Part shown: one piece after another, positions 15,759-24,420 of the stretch
Numbering within the stretch: position 1 is the stretch's first letter
Layout: the number at the start of each line of letters is the position of its first letter
Source: DATARN01 sp963851105
GTDB taxonomy: Bacteria > Actinomycetota > Acidimicrobiia > Acidimicrobiales > Palsa-688
DNA: 64,000 bases
Assembly: GCA_963851105.1 (NCBI GenBank)
Contig: CAWKNP010000004.1
Location: 1-64,000 of the forward strand
Direction of reading: 5' to 3'
The notes under the pieces: model-generated
Databases searched by the model: none
Told to the model about the DNA's origin: nothing
Seen by the model: the letters and a program-made list of their open reading frames with translations, nothing else
Position numbers and translations under genes: made by a program

Positions 15759-17585
15759 TCAACCGAGCGTGGCCGACTCCAGGCCCGCGGCGTCCAAAAA
15801 GGCAGCTCCCGCGGTGATGGCGGGCAGGAGCCCCGCGGCCTCGGGCAGGATCTCCCGGCAGTAGAAGCGGGCGGTGGCCACCTTGGCGTCGAGGAACGCC
15901 CGGTCCCCGGTGCCCGAGGCGAGCAACCTCGCCGCGGCCTGCGCCGAGCGGGCCAGCAGCCATCCGCCGGCGACCAACCCGAACATGGTGAGGTAGGGCG
16001 TGGCCCCGGCCAGGGCGTCATTGGGCTCGGTCGCCAACCGGCCGAGCAACCAGTCGGTCGCCTGGCGGGCCACCTCCACGCCGCGGGCCAGGCCGGTGCC
16101 GATGGGCTCCATCTCCGGGCCGGCGGCGGACAGATCGCCCGCCAGGGCATCGATCTCGCCCAGGAGGTCTTTGACCACTCCCCCGCCCCGCAGGGGCAGC
16201 TTCCGCATCACCAGGTCGATGGCCTGGATGCCGTTGGTCCCCTCGTAGATGGGGGCGATGCGGCTGTCGCGGTAGTACTGGGCGACGCCCGTCTCCTCGA
16301 TGTAGCCCATGCCGCCGTGGACCTGCACAGCCAGCGAGGTGACGGCCACGCCGATATCGGTGCACCACGCCTTGCAGATGGGGGTCAGCAAGTCGACGCG
16401 CTCCTGGTTGGCCTGGCGGCGGTCGCCGTCGTCGTCGTGACGGGCCCGATCCATGGCGGCGGCGTTGGTGTAGAGGAGGCAGCGCATGGCTTCGATCTCG
16501 GCCTTCATGGTGAGCAACATCCGCCGGACGTCGGGATGGGCGACGATCAATGAGCTCTCCGTCGCCGGCGCGCCGAGGGCCCGGCCCTGGCGGCGGTCCT
16601 GGGCAAAGAGCAGGGCGGCCTGGTAGGCCCGCTCGGCGATGGCCAGGCCTTCGAGGCCGACCGAAAGCCGGGCGACGTTCATCATGTGGAACATGTAGCG
16701 CATGCCGGCGTTGGCCTCACCGACCAGGTAGCCGACGGCGCCGCTACCGTCGCCGTGGCTACCGTCGCCGTAGGCCATCACGCACGTCGGGCTGGCGTGA
16801 ATGCCGAGCTTGTGCTCCAGTGAGACGCAGCGGACGTCGTTGCGGGCCCCGAGGGAACCGTCGCGGTTGACGAGGTACTTGGGCACGATGAAACACGAGA
16901 TGCCCTTGGTTCCCGGCGGGGCTTCTGGGACGCGGGCCAGCACCAGGTGGATGATGTTGTCGCACAGGTCGTGGTCGCCGAAGGTGATGAAGATCTTCTG
17001 CCCGGTCAGACGCCACGTCCCGTCGCCGCTGGGCGACGGCACGGCGCGGGTCCGCAGGGCGCCGACGTCGGATCCCGCCTCGGGCTCGGTCAGGTTCATG
17101 GTCCCCGTCCACGTTCCGGAGACCATCTTGTCCAAGAAGGTGGCCTGTTGTTCGGGCGTGCCGTAGCGCGTCAGCATGTCGATGGCGCCCTGGTTGAGCA
17201 GCGGGCAGAGAGAAAGGGCCATATTGGACGACGTCAGGATCTCCTGGATGACGACCGCCACAACCCACGGGAAGCCGCCCCCGCCGAAATCGGGTTCGAA
17301 GGGCACGGCGCCCCAACCGGCGTCGACGTACTGGCGGTAGGCGTCACGGAACCCGGGCGGCGTGACGACGTTGCCGTTGGCGTCGAGCACGCTGCCCACG
17401 CGGTCACCGACGGCGTTGAGAGGCCCGAACACTTCGGCCAGGAACCGACCCGCCTCTTCGATCAGCCCGAAACAGGTCTCGGGATCGGCGTGGCGGTAGG
17501 CCTCAAGATCGGCCAGGCCGCTCAGGTCGACGACGTTGGCGAGAACGAAGCGGATGTCGCGAAGAGGAGGAACATAGGCAGGCAC
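15759..17585 (-). CDS. Acyl-CoA dehydrogenase, DmdC-like long form
   Basis: FAD-dependent dehydrogenase of 608 residues, longer than the usual 380-residue form. An N-terminal extension begins MPAYVPPLRDIRFVL, followed by the core: NLTEPEAGSDVGALRTRA, KIFITFGDHDLCDNIIHLVLAR, EHKLGIHASPTC, MGYIEETGVAQYYRDSRIAPIYEGTNGIQAIDLVM, and a C-terminal helical domain. This layout is that of DmdC/FadE5-type enzymes acting on acyl- or methylthiopropanoyl-CoA; the substrate cannot be decided. The start is GTG 17585. TACCCT at 17594-17599, 8 nt upstream, and no Shine-Dalgarno sequence suggest a leaderless mRNA. It is a single gene on its strand. Confidence 0.92.
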   Translation of the reverse strand: MPAYVPPLRDIRFVLANVVDLSGLADLEAYRHADPETCFGLIEEAGRFLAEVFGPLNAVGDRVGSVLDANGNVVTPPGFRDAYRQYVDAGWGAVPFEPDFGGGGFPWVVAVVIQEILTSSNMALSLCPLLNQGAIDMLTRYGTPEQQATFLDKMVSGTWTGTMNLTEPEAGSDVGALRTRAVPSPSGDGTWRLTGQKIFITFGDHDLCDNIIHLVLARVPEAPPGTKGISCFIVPKYLVNRDGSLGARNDVRCVSLEHKLGIHASPTCVMAYGDGSHGDGSGAVGYLVGEANAGMRYMFHMMNVARLSVGLEGLAIAERAYQAALLFAQDRRQGRALGAPATESSLIVAHPDVRRMLLTMKAEIEAMRCLLYTNAAAMDRARHDDDGDRRQANQERVDLLTPICKAWCTDIGVAVTSLAVQVHGGMGYIEETGVAQYYRDSRIAPIYEGTNGIQAIDLVMRKLPLRGGGVVKDLLGEIDALAGDLSAAGPEMEPIGTGLARGVEVARQATDWLLGRLATEPNDALAGATPYLTMFGLVAGGWLLARSAQAAARLLASGTGDRAFLDAKVATARFYCREILPEAAGLLPAITAGAAFLDAAGLESATLG

Positions 17586-17656
17586 GGCAAACGAGGGTAC
17601 GGCTCGTGGGGCCCCTGGCGGGAAGAACGGCGGGGCCGGCCGGGTTGGGTTAGGGG

Positions 17657-18277
17657 ATGACCGATACCGAAACTACGACCGCAACTGTCGACTTCTGGTT
17701 CGACCCGCTCTGCCCGTGGGCCTGGATCGCGTCGCGATGGCTGCTCGAGGTGGTCCCGCAGCGCCCGATCGAGGCTCGTTGGCACGTCATGAGCCTGGCG
17801 TACCTCAACGAGGGCAAGGACATCTCCGAGGAATACCGCAGGCTGCTGGCCGACGCATGGGGCCCTGTCCGGGTGTGCATCGCGGCCGCCCAGCAGTACG
17901 GCGACGAGGTGCTGGGGGGGCTGTACACCGCTCTCGGCGAGCGATTCCACCTGGGCGAAAAGCCCCGCGACCGGGCCACCATCGAAGAAGCCCTGACCTC
18001 GGTCGGCCTGCCCACCGACCTGGCCGACGCCATGGACGACAGCAGCTACGACGACGCCATCCGCAAGTCGCATCACGAGGGTATGGACCAGGTCGGCTAC
18101 GAGGTGGGGACGCCGGTGATCAGCGTGAACGGCGTCGCGTTCTTCGGTCCCGTGATCACCCCGATCCCTCGTGGGGAGGCCGCAGCCAAACTCTGGGACG
18201 GCGTCTTAGCGGTGGCCAGCACCGACGGCTTCTACGAGTTGAAGCGCACCCGGGACCGCCGCCCCATCTTCGACTAG
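17657..18277 (+). CDS. DsbA-fold oxidoreductase, homologue of mycothiol-dependent nitroreductase Rv2466c, with CPWA active site
   Basis: Protein of 206 residues that aligns along its length with M. tuberculosis Rv2466c: DFWFDPLCPWAWIASRW, WHVMSLAYLNEGKD, AWGPVRVCIAAAQQYG, RKSHHEGMDQVGYEVGTP, VNGVAFFGPV and ELKRTR. Rv2466c uses a CPWC motif with mycothiol. Here Cys19 is kept but the second Cys is Ala22, giving CPWA. The enzyme would therefore have to work through one thiol plus mycothiol or another partner. Its stop overlaps that of the converging thioredoxin-like gene at CTAG. Family assignment is strong; activity with the altered motif is open. Confidence 0.9.
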   Translation: MTDTETTTATVDFWFDPLCPWAWIASRWLLEVVPQRPIEARWHVMSLAYLNEGKDISEEYRRLLADAWGPVRVCIAAAQQYGDEVLGGLYTALGERFHLGEKPRDRATIEEALTSVGLPTDLADAMDDSSYDDAIRKSHHEGMDQVGYEVGTPVISVNGVAFFGPVITPIPRGEAAAKLWDGVLAVASTDGFYELKRTRDRRPIFD

Positions 18278-18618
18278 GCGGCGGGGAGAACCCCGTCGAT
18301 GGCCTCGGTGAGGTTGTCGGCCGACTGGAAGCCCACCAGGCGGAACTTCTCCACCCCGTCGACGAACAGCACGAAGGTCGGTACCGCCTCGATTCCGTAG
18401 GCAGCCGCGTCCTCGGGCGAGCCTTCGATGTCGGCCTGCAGGACGTGGAGCCGGTCGACGTAGCGGCGCAGGACCTGGGACAGGACCGGCTCTTCGAGGC
18501 GGCAGGCCGGGGCGTCGCGCTCGGCGAACTCGACCAGCACGGCCCCCCCGGCGGCCAACCGTTGGTGCAGCTGGCCCGAGCGGGTCGACGTCGCCTTGTG
18601 GTCGAAATGAAACCCCAT
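18274..18618 (-). CDS. Thioredoxin-like protein lacking the nucleophilic cysteine
   Basis: Small thioredoxin-fold protein of 114 residues. The strand VLVEFAER leads into DAPAC (35-39) where thioredoxins have WCGPC, so the first Cys is replaced by Ala36 while Cys39 remains. The cis-Pro loop (YGIEAVPTFVLFVDG) and the terminal strand with KFRLVGF are intact. The fold is clear but a dithiol cycle is impossible. Upstream on its strand TATCGT lies 9 nt before the ATG and there is no Shine-Dalgarno sequence, so transcription is likely leaderless and divergent from fabD. It converges on the Rv2466c-like gene and shares the CTAG stop overlap. A redox partner role is only a guess. Confidence 0.8.
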   Translation of the reverse strand: MGFHFDHKATSTRSGQLHQRLAAGGAVLVEFAERDAPACRLEEPVLSQVLRRYVDRLHVLQADIEGSPEDAAAYGIEAVPTFVLFVDGVEKFRLVGFQSADNLTEAIDGVLPAA

Positions 18619-18647
18619 TGCAGGCCAACGATAACCTCAGGCCCGCT

Positions 18648-19571
18648 ATGCATGCGTTCGTCTTCCCGGGTCAAGGATCGCAGCGCCCGGGGATGGGAGA
18701 GCCATGGCAGGACAGTCCGTCGTGGGCTGTCGTGGCCGACCTGAGCGCCGCCGCCGGCACCGACATCGGCCGCCTCCTGCTCGCCGCCGGCGCCGACGAG
18801 CTGAAGCAGACCGCGAACGCCCAACTGGCCACTTTTGCCCTCAGCCTAGTGATCCTCGACGCGGTGCGGGAAGCTGGCGCCGGCGACAGCGGCCTGGCTC
18901 CGAGGGCGGTGGCGGGGCACAGCCTGGGCGAGTACACCGCGCTGGTGGCAGCCGGCGTCGTCGAAGCCGGCGCCGGCGCCCGGCTGGTCGCCGCCCGGGG
19001 AGCGGCGATGGCAGCCGCGGCCGCGGCGCAGCCGGGAACGATGGCCGCGGTGCTGGGCCTCGATCCCGAGGCGGTGGCGGCGGTGTGCGCGGGCGTGGAC
19101 GGAGCGTGGGTCGCCAACGACAACGCTCCCGGCCAGGTCGTGATCGCGGGCACGTTGGCCGGCGTGGAGGCGGCCAGTGTCGCCGCCCGCGCCGGCGGCG
19201 CCAAGCGGGTCATCGCACTGGCCGTGAGCGGCGCTTTCCACACCCCGCTCATGGAGCCCGCCCGGGAGGACCTCGTCGCCGCCCTGGCCGCCACCCACTT
19301 CGCCGACGCCACCGTCGACTGCGTGGCCAATGTCGACGCCGCCACCCACGGCGCGGGCGACGAGTGGGGCCGGCTGCTCGCCGCCCAGCTGACGTCACCG
19401 GTGCGGTGGCGGGAATCGCAGGGCCGCCTCGCCGCCCTCGGGGTCACGACCTTCATCGAGCTGGGGGCGGGAACGGAGCTGTCGGGCATGGTCAAGCGCA
19501 CGGTGGCGGGTGCGGTGCGGGCCCACGTGGCGGCACCGGGCGACATCGCCTCACTGCCCGCCCTCGGTTAG
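18648..19571 (+). CDS. fabD: Malonyl-CoA:ACP transacylase
   Basis: Loads malonyl groups onto acyl carrier protein for fatty-acid synthesis. The 307-residue protein has the start FVFPGQGSQRPGMG, the nucleophile elbow AGHSLGEYTALVAAG, a conserved Arg in the VAARG segment, VSGAFHTPLM with the catalytic His, and GAGTELSGMVKR near the end. ATG 18648 is chosen since it directly precedes the conserved FVFPGQGSQ; the frame is open to 18618. TAACCT at 18632-18637 lies 10 nt upstream. No other fatty-acid synthase gene is beside it, unlike the common fabD-acpP-fabF cluster. Confidence 0.95.
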   Translation: MHAFVFPGQGSQRPGMGEPWQDSPSWAVVADLSAAAGTDIGRLLLAAGADELKQTANAQLATFALSLVILDAVREAGAGDSGLAPRAVAGHSLGEYTALVAAGVVEAGAGARLVAARGAAMAAAAAAQPGTMAAVLGLDPEAVAAVCAGVDGAWVANDNAPGQVVIAGTLAGVEAASVAARAGGAKRVIALAVSGAFHTPLMEPAREDLVAALAATHFADATVDCVANVDAATHGAGDEWGRLLAAQLTSPVRWRESQGRLAALGVTTFIELGAGTELSGMVKRTVAGAVRAHVAAPGDIASLPALG

Positions 19572-19578
19572 GGGTCCG

Positions 19579-19821
19579 ATGGCGGCCGTCGTGGCGTTGG
19601 CCCCCGTGCATTCGCTGCCGTGGTATTTCGGCGCCATCGCCTTCGGAATCTGGGCGGCGGCAGCCGCGGGCTTCGTCATCCTGGTCAGGCGGCGCATCAG
19701 GGCCAAGGCCGAACGCCGGCGCGACGAGCGTCAAGGCCGGCCCCGGCGGGCGCCCGCGGGCGACGACCGCGCCCTCGGCTCCAGCACCGAAATCGAACCC
19801 CGGCGCAGCCACCCCACCTAG
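19579..19821 (+). CDS. Small single-helix membrane protein
   Basis: Unrecognised 80-residue protein with one membrane helix (about 14-36, WYFGAIAFGIWAAAAAGFVILV) and a strongly basic Arg-rich tail, so the C-terminus should be cytoplasmic. AGGGG lies just upstream of ATG and the gene begins 7 nt after fabD, so co-transcription is likely. No function can be given. Confidence 0.55.
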   Translation: MAAVVALAPVHSLPWYFGAIAFGIWAAAAAGFVILVRRRIRAKAERRRDERQGRPRRAPAGDDRALGSSTEIEPRRSHPT

Positions 19822-19843
19822 CCTCAGGCCGTACCCTCAGGTG

Positions 19844-20191
19844 ATGGCTGAACCCACCGTCTACTTCAACCCGTCGTGTTCCAAATGCCGCACGGCGCAG
19901 GCGATCCTGGCGGAAAAAGGGGTGGACGCCACGTTCGTCCGTTACCTCGACACGCCACCCACCATCGACGAGCTCCGCCACCTCATGGGCCTGCTGGGCA
20001 TCGACGATCCCCGCGCCATGATGCGCACCGGTGAGGCGGTGTACAAACAGCTCGTCCTGGCAAAGGCCTCGCCCGACGAGCTCCTGGCGGCAGTGGCGGC
20101 CAATCCCATCCTGCTGGAACGGCCCATTGTCGTCGTAGGCGAACGGGCCGTCATCGCCCGGCCGGCCGAGAGGCTGCTCGAGATCCTGTAG
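19844..20191 (+). CDS. ArsC/Spx-family (glutaredoxin-type) reductase
   Basis: Protein of 115 residues with VYFNPSCSKCRTAQAIL (CxxC at 12-15), the helix-rich insertion DELRHLMGLLGIDDPRAMMRTGE, LVLAKASPDELLAAVAANPILLERPIVVVG, and Arg residues of the ArsC oxyanion pocket (RPIVV, VIARPAERL). This is the ArsC/YffB family, which includes glutaredoxin-dependent arsenate reductases and proteins of unknown function. There are no arsenical transporter or regulator genes nearby, so arsenate reduction is not certain. TACCCT at 19832-19837 lies 6 nt before the ATG; no Shine-Dalgarno sequence is seen, which suggests a leaderless mRNA. Confidence 0.85.
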   Translation: MAEPTVYFNPSCSKCRTAQAILAEKGVDATFVRYLDTPPTIDELRHLMGLLGIDDPRAMMRTGEAVYKQLVLAKASPDELLAAVAANPILLERPIVVVGERAVIARPAERLLEIL

Positions 20192-20237
20192 CCGAGGCTC
20201 CGCCCCTCGCGGCCGGCCTTGGCACCGACCGACCGGG

Positions 20238-20744
20238 CTACACCAGGAGGCTCTGCCAGCTGCTCAGCTGCGCCTTGACCTGGTCGACGGTCATCCGCAG
20301 CGTCGACTCCTTCACCCGGTCCACGATCTGACGCTGCTCGGAGTACTCGTGGGCGGCCCCCAAGAACAGGGGCTTGCGAAAGGCGATGAGGTCGGCGGGG
20401 GCGCCGTCGAAGAATCCCCACAGCGCGTAGGCCAGCTCCATGTCGAAGATCACCGGCGCCCGGCCGAACATGGCCGCCCTCTTGGCCCCGACCGCGAAGC
20501 AGCCGGCTACGGCATCGGCGACCAGCTCGCCGTCGGTCACCTTGACCTTGGGCACCAGCAGGCGCGCCAGCTTGAGCCCGTAACCCAGATCAGGACCGGG
20601 GGAACCGAAAGCCCGGCCCTTGGGCGGGACCGGGTCGAGCACCTCGCCGGGGCGCGTCGAGCGCCAGCTTCGTGGCACGGGGAGGCGGTCGATGGGCCGG
20701 ATGCGGTCGGGCGCGGCGATGGGGACGTAGTCCGGCTGGGTCAC
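20238..20744 (-). CDS. Conserved hypothetical protein downstream of cimA
   Basis: Protein of 168 residues that I do not recognise. It starts MTQPDYVPIAAPDRIRPIDRLPVPRSW and has a mixed helix/strand middle with GYGLKLARLLVPKVKV and FDMELAYALWGFFDG. The start is reminiscent of short proteins found next to leucine or citramalate genes in actinobacteria. No signal peptide or membrane helix. The GTG start overlaps the cimA stop as GTGA, so it is the last gene of the leuB-ilvE-cimA operon. Codon use is like its neighbours. Confidence 0.65.
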   Translation of the reverse strand: MTQPDYVPIAAPDRIRPIDRLPVPRSWRSTRPGEVLDPVPPKGRAFGSPGPDLGYGLKLARLLVPKVKVTDGELVADAVAGCFAVGAKRAAMFGRAPVIFDMELAYALWGFFDGAPADLIAFRKPLFLGAAHEYSEQRQIVDRVKESTLRMTVDQVKAQLSSWQSLLV

Positions 20745-22381
20745 GAACCGTCATCCTGGCGGCCTGCGGCGCCTTTGAGCAAGCCAAACACCAGCGAATC
20801 GGACAGCGCCTCCCACGACGCCTCGATGATGTTCTCCGAGACACCGATCGTCGTCCAGGTCCGGTCGCCGTCGGTCGAATCGATGAGGACCCGGGTGACG
20901 GCGCCGGTCCCCTTGGCGGTGTCGAGGACCCGGACCTTGTAGTCGGTCAGGTGGAGGTGAGCCAGCTCGGGGAACTTGGCCCCGATGGCCTGGCGCAGGG
21001 CGGCATCGAGGGCGTTGACCGGCCCGTTGCCCTCGGCGGTGGCGAGGACTCGCTCGTCGCCGGCGTGGACCTTGATGGTGGCCTCGGTGACGAAGGCCCC
21101 GTCCTCGCGCTGCTCGGTGATGACCCGGAACGACTCCAGCTGGAAAAAGGTCTGTTTCCACCCGGTGGCGGCGCGCATCAACAGTTCGAGCGACCCGTCG
21201 GCTACCTCGAAGTGATAGCCCCGGTACTCCAGCTCCTTGAGCCGGTCCAGCACTTCGCCGAGAACCACGCCGTCGAGGGCGAGACCGAGCTGCTCGGCCT
21301 TCAACTGCACCGTCGAGCGGCCCGACATCTCCGACACGACGAAGCGGGTGCCGTTGCCCACCGAGTCGGGCGGCACGTGTTCGTAGGCCTGGGGGGCGCG
21401 GGCGATGGCGCTGGTGTGCAGGCCCGCCTTGTGGGCGAAAGCCGACGCGCCCACGTAGGGCTGGTGGGCGTCGGGTGCGATGTTGACCAGCTCGGCGATG
21501 TGGTGGGCGACGGGGGTGAGGCGCGCCAGGCGCTCAGGTGCGATGGTCCGCACGCCCATTTTCAAGCTGAGGTTGGGAACGGTGGCGCACAAGTCGGCGT
21601 TGCCTGTCCGCTCCCCGTATCCGTTGATGCAGCCCTGCACCTGGGTGCAGCCCTGGCGAACCGCGACCAGCGAGTTGGCGACGGCGCAACCGGCGTCGTT
21701 GTGGAAGTGGCAGCCCAGTTTGAGGCCGAACTTGTCGCGCACCGACCCCACGATGCGTTCGGCATCGCCGGGCAGGGTTCCCCCGTTGGTGTCGCACAAG
21801 ATGGCGACCTCGGCGCCGGCCTCCTCCGCCGCCCGGATGATGTCGAGGCTGAAGCGCGGGTTGGCTTGGTAGCCGTCGAAGAAGTGCTCGGCATCGACGA
21901 ACACCCGGCGGCCATGGCCGCGCAGGAAGGCCACGGAATCGGCGACCATGTCGATGGCTTCGGTGAGCGTGGTCCGCAGCGTCTCGGTGACGTGCCACTC
22001 GGCAGACTTGGCGACCAGGCACACCGTCGATGTCGACGCGTCAAGAAGGTGCCGCAGCACCGGGTCATGGTCGGCCGCGGTATTGGCCTTGCGGGTGGAG
22101 CCGAAGGCCACCAAGGTGGCGGTGTGCAGGACCAGCTCGCCGGCCGCGGCCCGCCGGAAGAACTCTTCGTCCTTGGGGTTGGCCCCCGGCCAGCCGCCCT
22201 CGATGAACTGCACCCCGAGGTGGTCGAGCTGCTCAGCTACCCGGAGCTTGTCGTCGACGGTGAGCGACAACCCCTCCTGCTGGCTGCCATCGCGCAGGGT
22301 TGTGTCGTAGATGTCGACCGATTCGGGCAGCTCCCTCGCGGTGACCGCGACCTGGGCGTGGCCGGCGGCGTCACCCGACAT
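20741..22381 (-). CDS. cimA: (R)-citramalate synthase, alpha-isopropylmalate synthase family
   Basis: Predicted to condense pyruvate and acetyl-CoA to citramalate, the threonine-independent entry to isoleucine. The 546-residue protein has the catalytic start IYDTTLRDGSQQEGLSLTVDDKLRVAEQLD, the metal-binding CHFHNDAGCAVANSL, NGYGERTGNADL, and KAGLHTSAIAR, followed by the C-terminal LeuA-dimer regulatory domain. The DGSQQEG form of the active site is that of CimA-type rather than LeuA-type enzymes. Its start lies inside the end of ilvE (11-nt overlap). With leuB and ilvE it makes a branched-chain amino-acid operon. A 2-isopropylmalate synthase role is less likely. Confidence 0.92.
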   Translation of the reverse strand: MSGDAAGHAQVAVTARELPESVDIYDTTLRDGSQQEGLSLTVDDKLRVAEQLDHLGVQFIEGGWPGANPKDEEFFRRAAAGELVLHTATLVAFGSTRKANTAADHDPVLRHLLDASTSTVCLVAKSAEWHVTETLRTTLTEAIDMVADSVAFLRGHGRRVFVDAEHFFDGYQANPRFSLDIIRAAEEAGAEVAILCDTNGGTLPGDAERIVGSVRDKFGLKLGCHFHNDAGCAVANSLVAVRQGCTQVQGCINGYGERTGNADLCATVPNLSLKMGVRTIAPERLARLTPVAHHIAELVNIAPDAHQPYVGASAFAHKAGLHTSAIARAPQAYEHVPPDSVGNGTRFVVSEMSGRSTVQLKAEQLGLALDGVVLGEVLDRLKELEYRGYHFEVADGSLELLMRAATGWKQTFFQLESFRVITEQREDGAFVTEATIKVHAGDERVLATAEGNGPVNALDAALRQAIGAKFPELAHLHLTDYKVRVLDTAKGTGAVTRVLIDSTDGDRTWTTIGVSENIIEASWEALSDSLVFGLLKGAAGRQDDGS

Positions 22382-23297
22382 GCTCGACCCAGTCTTTGTG
22401 GCGATCCACCTTCCCCCGCACCGCCGCCTCGAACATCTCCTGGATCTTGCGGGTCATAGGTCCGGGCTCGCCGTCGGGCCCCACCAGCCTGTCGTCGACC
22501 GAACGGATCGGCACCACCTCGGCCGCCGTCCCGGAAAGAAACGCCTCGTCGGCGGTGTACAGGTCCGAGCGCAGGATGTGGCCGACCTCGGTCTCGTAGC
22601 CCAGGTCGTGGGCGATCGCCATCACCGAGTTCTGGGTGATTCCCGCCAGGGCGCCGGCCGAGGTGGGCGGGGTGACGATGCGGCCGCCTTTGATGATGAA
22701 GATATTCTCCCCGGTGCACTCGCTGACGTACCCCTGCGGTGACAGCAGGATCGCCTCGTCGTATCCCGCCTTCAGCGCCTCGACCTTGGCCATCGACGAG
22801 TTGATGTACATCCCGCAGCCCTTGGCCGCCGGCGGCATGGCGTTGGGGTCGTGGCGCTGCCAGGAGCTGATCTTCATCCGCACACCGTGCTTGATGCCGT
22901 CGGCGCCCAGGTAGGTGCCCCAGGGCCACACCGCGATCGACACATTGACCGGGCACGGCAGCGGGTTCAGACCCATCTCGCCATAGCCCAAGTAGACGAT
23001 GGGCCGGATGTAGCACTCGGGTAGCCCGTTGACTCGCACCGTGTCCTTCACCGCCTCGATGAGCTGATCGGGGGTGAAGGGGACGTCGATCATGAAGATC
23101 TTGGCCGAGTTGAACAGCCGCAGGATGTGGTCGGTGAGCCGGAATACCGCCGGTCCCTCGTCGGTCGCGTAGGCGCGGATGCCCTCGAACACACCGCAGC
23201 CGTAGTGCAGGGTGTGGGTGAGTATGTGGATCTTGGCGTCGTCCCAGTCGACGAGGTCCCCGTCCATCCACACCTTCTCGGACTTGGTAATCGGCAT
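22371..23297 (-). CDS. ilvE: Branched-chain amino-acid aminotransferase
   Basis: PLP-dependent class IV aminotransferase, last step of valine, leucine and isoleucine synthesis. The 308-residue protein shows KVWMDGDLVDWDDAKIHILTHTLHYGCGVFEGIRAY, IRPIVYLGYGEMGLNP, the Lys region NSSMAKVEALKAGYDEAILLSPQGYVSECTGENIFII, and the SGTAAEVVPI loop. Length and motifs fit the short IlvE (BCAT I) type. It begins 3 nt from the end of leuB and overlaps cimA by 11 nt, so it is the central gene of the operon and shares its attenuator. Confidence 0.95.
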   Translation of the reverse strand: MPITKSEKVWMDGDLVDWDDAKIHILTHTLHYGCGVFEGIRAYATDEGPAVFRLTDHILRLFNSAKIFMIDVPFTPDQLIEAVKDTVRVNGLPECYIRPIVYLGYGEMGLNPLPCPVNVSIAVWPWGTYLGADGIKHGVRMKISSWQRHDPNAMPPAAKGCGMYINSSMAKVEALKAGYDEAILLSPQGYVSECTGENIFIIKGGRIVTPPTSAGALAGITQNSVMAIAHDLGYETEVGHILRSDLYTADEAFLSGTAAEVVPIRSVDDRLVGPDGEPGPMTRKIQEMFEAAVRGKVDRHKDWVEHVG

Positions 23298-23300
23298 CTC

Positions 23301-24293
23301 CTACACCCTTTCCGCGATCGCGTCGCCAACCTGCGACGTCGAGGGTCCATCTTCAGTGTGGCCTGGCTGGCGGTGCTCGGTGACCGCCTTGGTGATCCGT
23401 GCCGCGGCGCCCGTTTCGCCGAGGTAGTCGAGCATCATCGCGGCCGAAATGATGGCCGCGATCGGGTTGGCCCGCCCGGTGCCCGCGATGTCGGGGGCCG
23501 AGCCGTGGACGGGTTCGAACAGCGACGGCCCCGTTCCTGCCGGGTTGAGATTGGCCGACGCCGCCCGGCCGATGCCTCCGGAGACGGCACCCGCCAGGTC
23601 GGTGAGGATGTCGCCGAATAAATTGTCGGTGACGATCGTGTCGTACCGCCCAGGTGACTCCACCAGGTGGATGCAGGCGGCGTCAACGTGGTGGTATCCG
23701 GTCTCCACGCCGGGATACTCCCCCGCCACCTCGTCGAACGTTCGCTGCCACAGATCGCCGGCAAAGGTGAGCACGTTGGTCTTGTGCACCAGGGTCAGGT
23801 GATGCCGGTCCCGGCTGCGGGCCAGATCGAAGGCGAAGCGGACGCAGCGCTCCACGCCGAAACGGGTGTTGACCGAGCCCTGGGTAGCCACCTCGTGGCG
23901 AGTACCGCGTCGCAGGACCCCGCCTTCGCCGAGATAGCTCCCCTCGGTGTTCTCCCGGACCACCGCCACGTCGATGCCCGGCGCCACAAACGGCCGCAGG
24001 TTGACGTAGAGGTCGAGCTGGAAACGCAGTTTGAGCAGCAAGCCCCGTTCCAGCACGCCGGGGGGCACCTCGGGGCTGCCCACCGCGCCGAGCAGGATGG
24101 CGTCGAAACCCCGGAGCTCCTCGAGGACCGGATCGGGGAGAACCTCGCCCGTCGCCAGGTACCGCCGGGCGCCGAGGTCGTAGTCGACGGTGTCGAGTTG
24201 GGCGCCCGCGGCGCGGCACACCTTCAGGGCCTCGGCGATCACTTCGGGGCCGATCCCATCACCACCGAGCACGGCGATGCGGTAACTGGTCAA
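23301..24293 (-). CDS. leuB: 3-isopropylmalate dehydrogenase
   Basis: NAD-dependent oxidative decarboxylase of leucine synthesis; a homologous role on 3-methylmalate in the citramalate route is also possible. From TTG 24293 it has 330 residues with YRIAVLGGDGIGPEV at the start, LLLKLRFQLDLYVNLRPF, the substrate-binding VVRENTEGSYLGEGG, HKTNVL, the metal-binding DNLFGDILTDLAG, and FEPVHGSAPDIAG. An open frame extends to 24356, but that segment would cover the attenuator. AGGAGG lies 11 nt before the TTG. It is first in the operon after a leader peptide and terminator. Confidence 0.93.
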   Translation of the reverse strand: MTSYRIAVLGGDGIGPEVIAEALKVCRAAGAQLDTVDYDLGARRYLATGEVLPDPVLEELRGFDAILLGAVGSPEVPPGVLERGLLLKLRFQLDLYVNLRPFVAPGIDVAVVRENTEGSYLGEGGVLRRGTRHEVATQGSVNTRFGVERCVRFAFDLARSRDRHHLTLVHKTNVLTFAGDLWQRTFDEVAGEYPGVETGYHHVDAACIHLVESPGRYDTIVTDNLFGDILTDLAGAVSGGIGRAASANLNPAGTGPSLFEPVHGSAPDIAGTGRANPIAAIISAAMMLDYLGETGAAARITKAVTEHRQPGHTEDGPSTSQVGDAIAERV

Positions 24294-24317
24294 CGGTTCT
24301 GCTGCCTCCTGGAAACG

Positions 24318-24347
24318 AAAAACGACCGCCCACCAAGTGGACGGTCG
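24318..24347 (-). terminator. Attenuator terminator upstream of leuB
   Basis: On the minus strand CGACCGTCCAC pairs with GTGGGCGGTCG over 11 bp (one T-G wobble) with a TTG loop, followed directly by TTTTTCG. This is a complete intrinsic terminator placed 25 nt before the leuB start and after the leader peptide. A second hairpin (24351-24376, GCGCACCCGG with CCGGCGTGCGC, one bulge) lies between the peptide stop and the terminator, as expected for a pause or protector stem. Confidence 0.85.
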
Positions 24348-24375
24348 AGGGCGCACGCCGGGGGATCCGGGTGCG

Positions 24376-24411
24376 CTAGTCGATGATTACGATGTCGTCG
24401 AGTCGGGACAC
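24376..24411 (-). CDS. Leader peptide of the leuB-ilvE-cimA operon
   Basis: An 11-codon frame from GTG 24411 to TAG 24376 encodes MSRLDDIVIID. It has a run Ile-Val-Ile-Ile plus an upstream Leu, so charged tRNA-Ile, -Val and -Leu levels could set ribosome position. The stop codon abuts the first downstream hairpin and the terminator follows. Candidate promoter elements place the transcription start within a few nt of the GTG, so translation would be leaderless. This is the classical transcription-attenuation layout for branched-chain genes; the alternative antiterminator pairing was not worked out. Confidence 0.75.
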   Translation of the reverse strand: MSRLDDIVIID

Positions 24412-24420
24412 GGCCCTACC

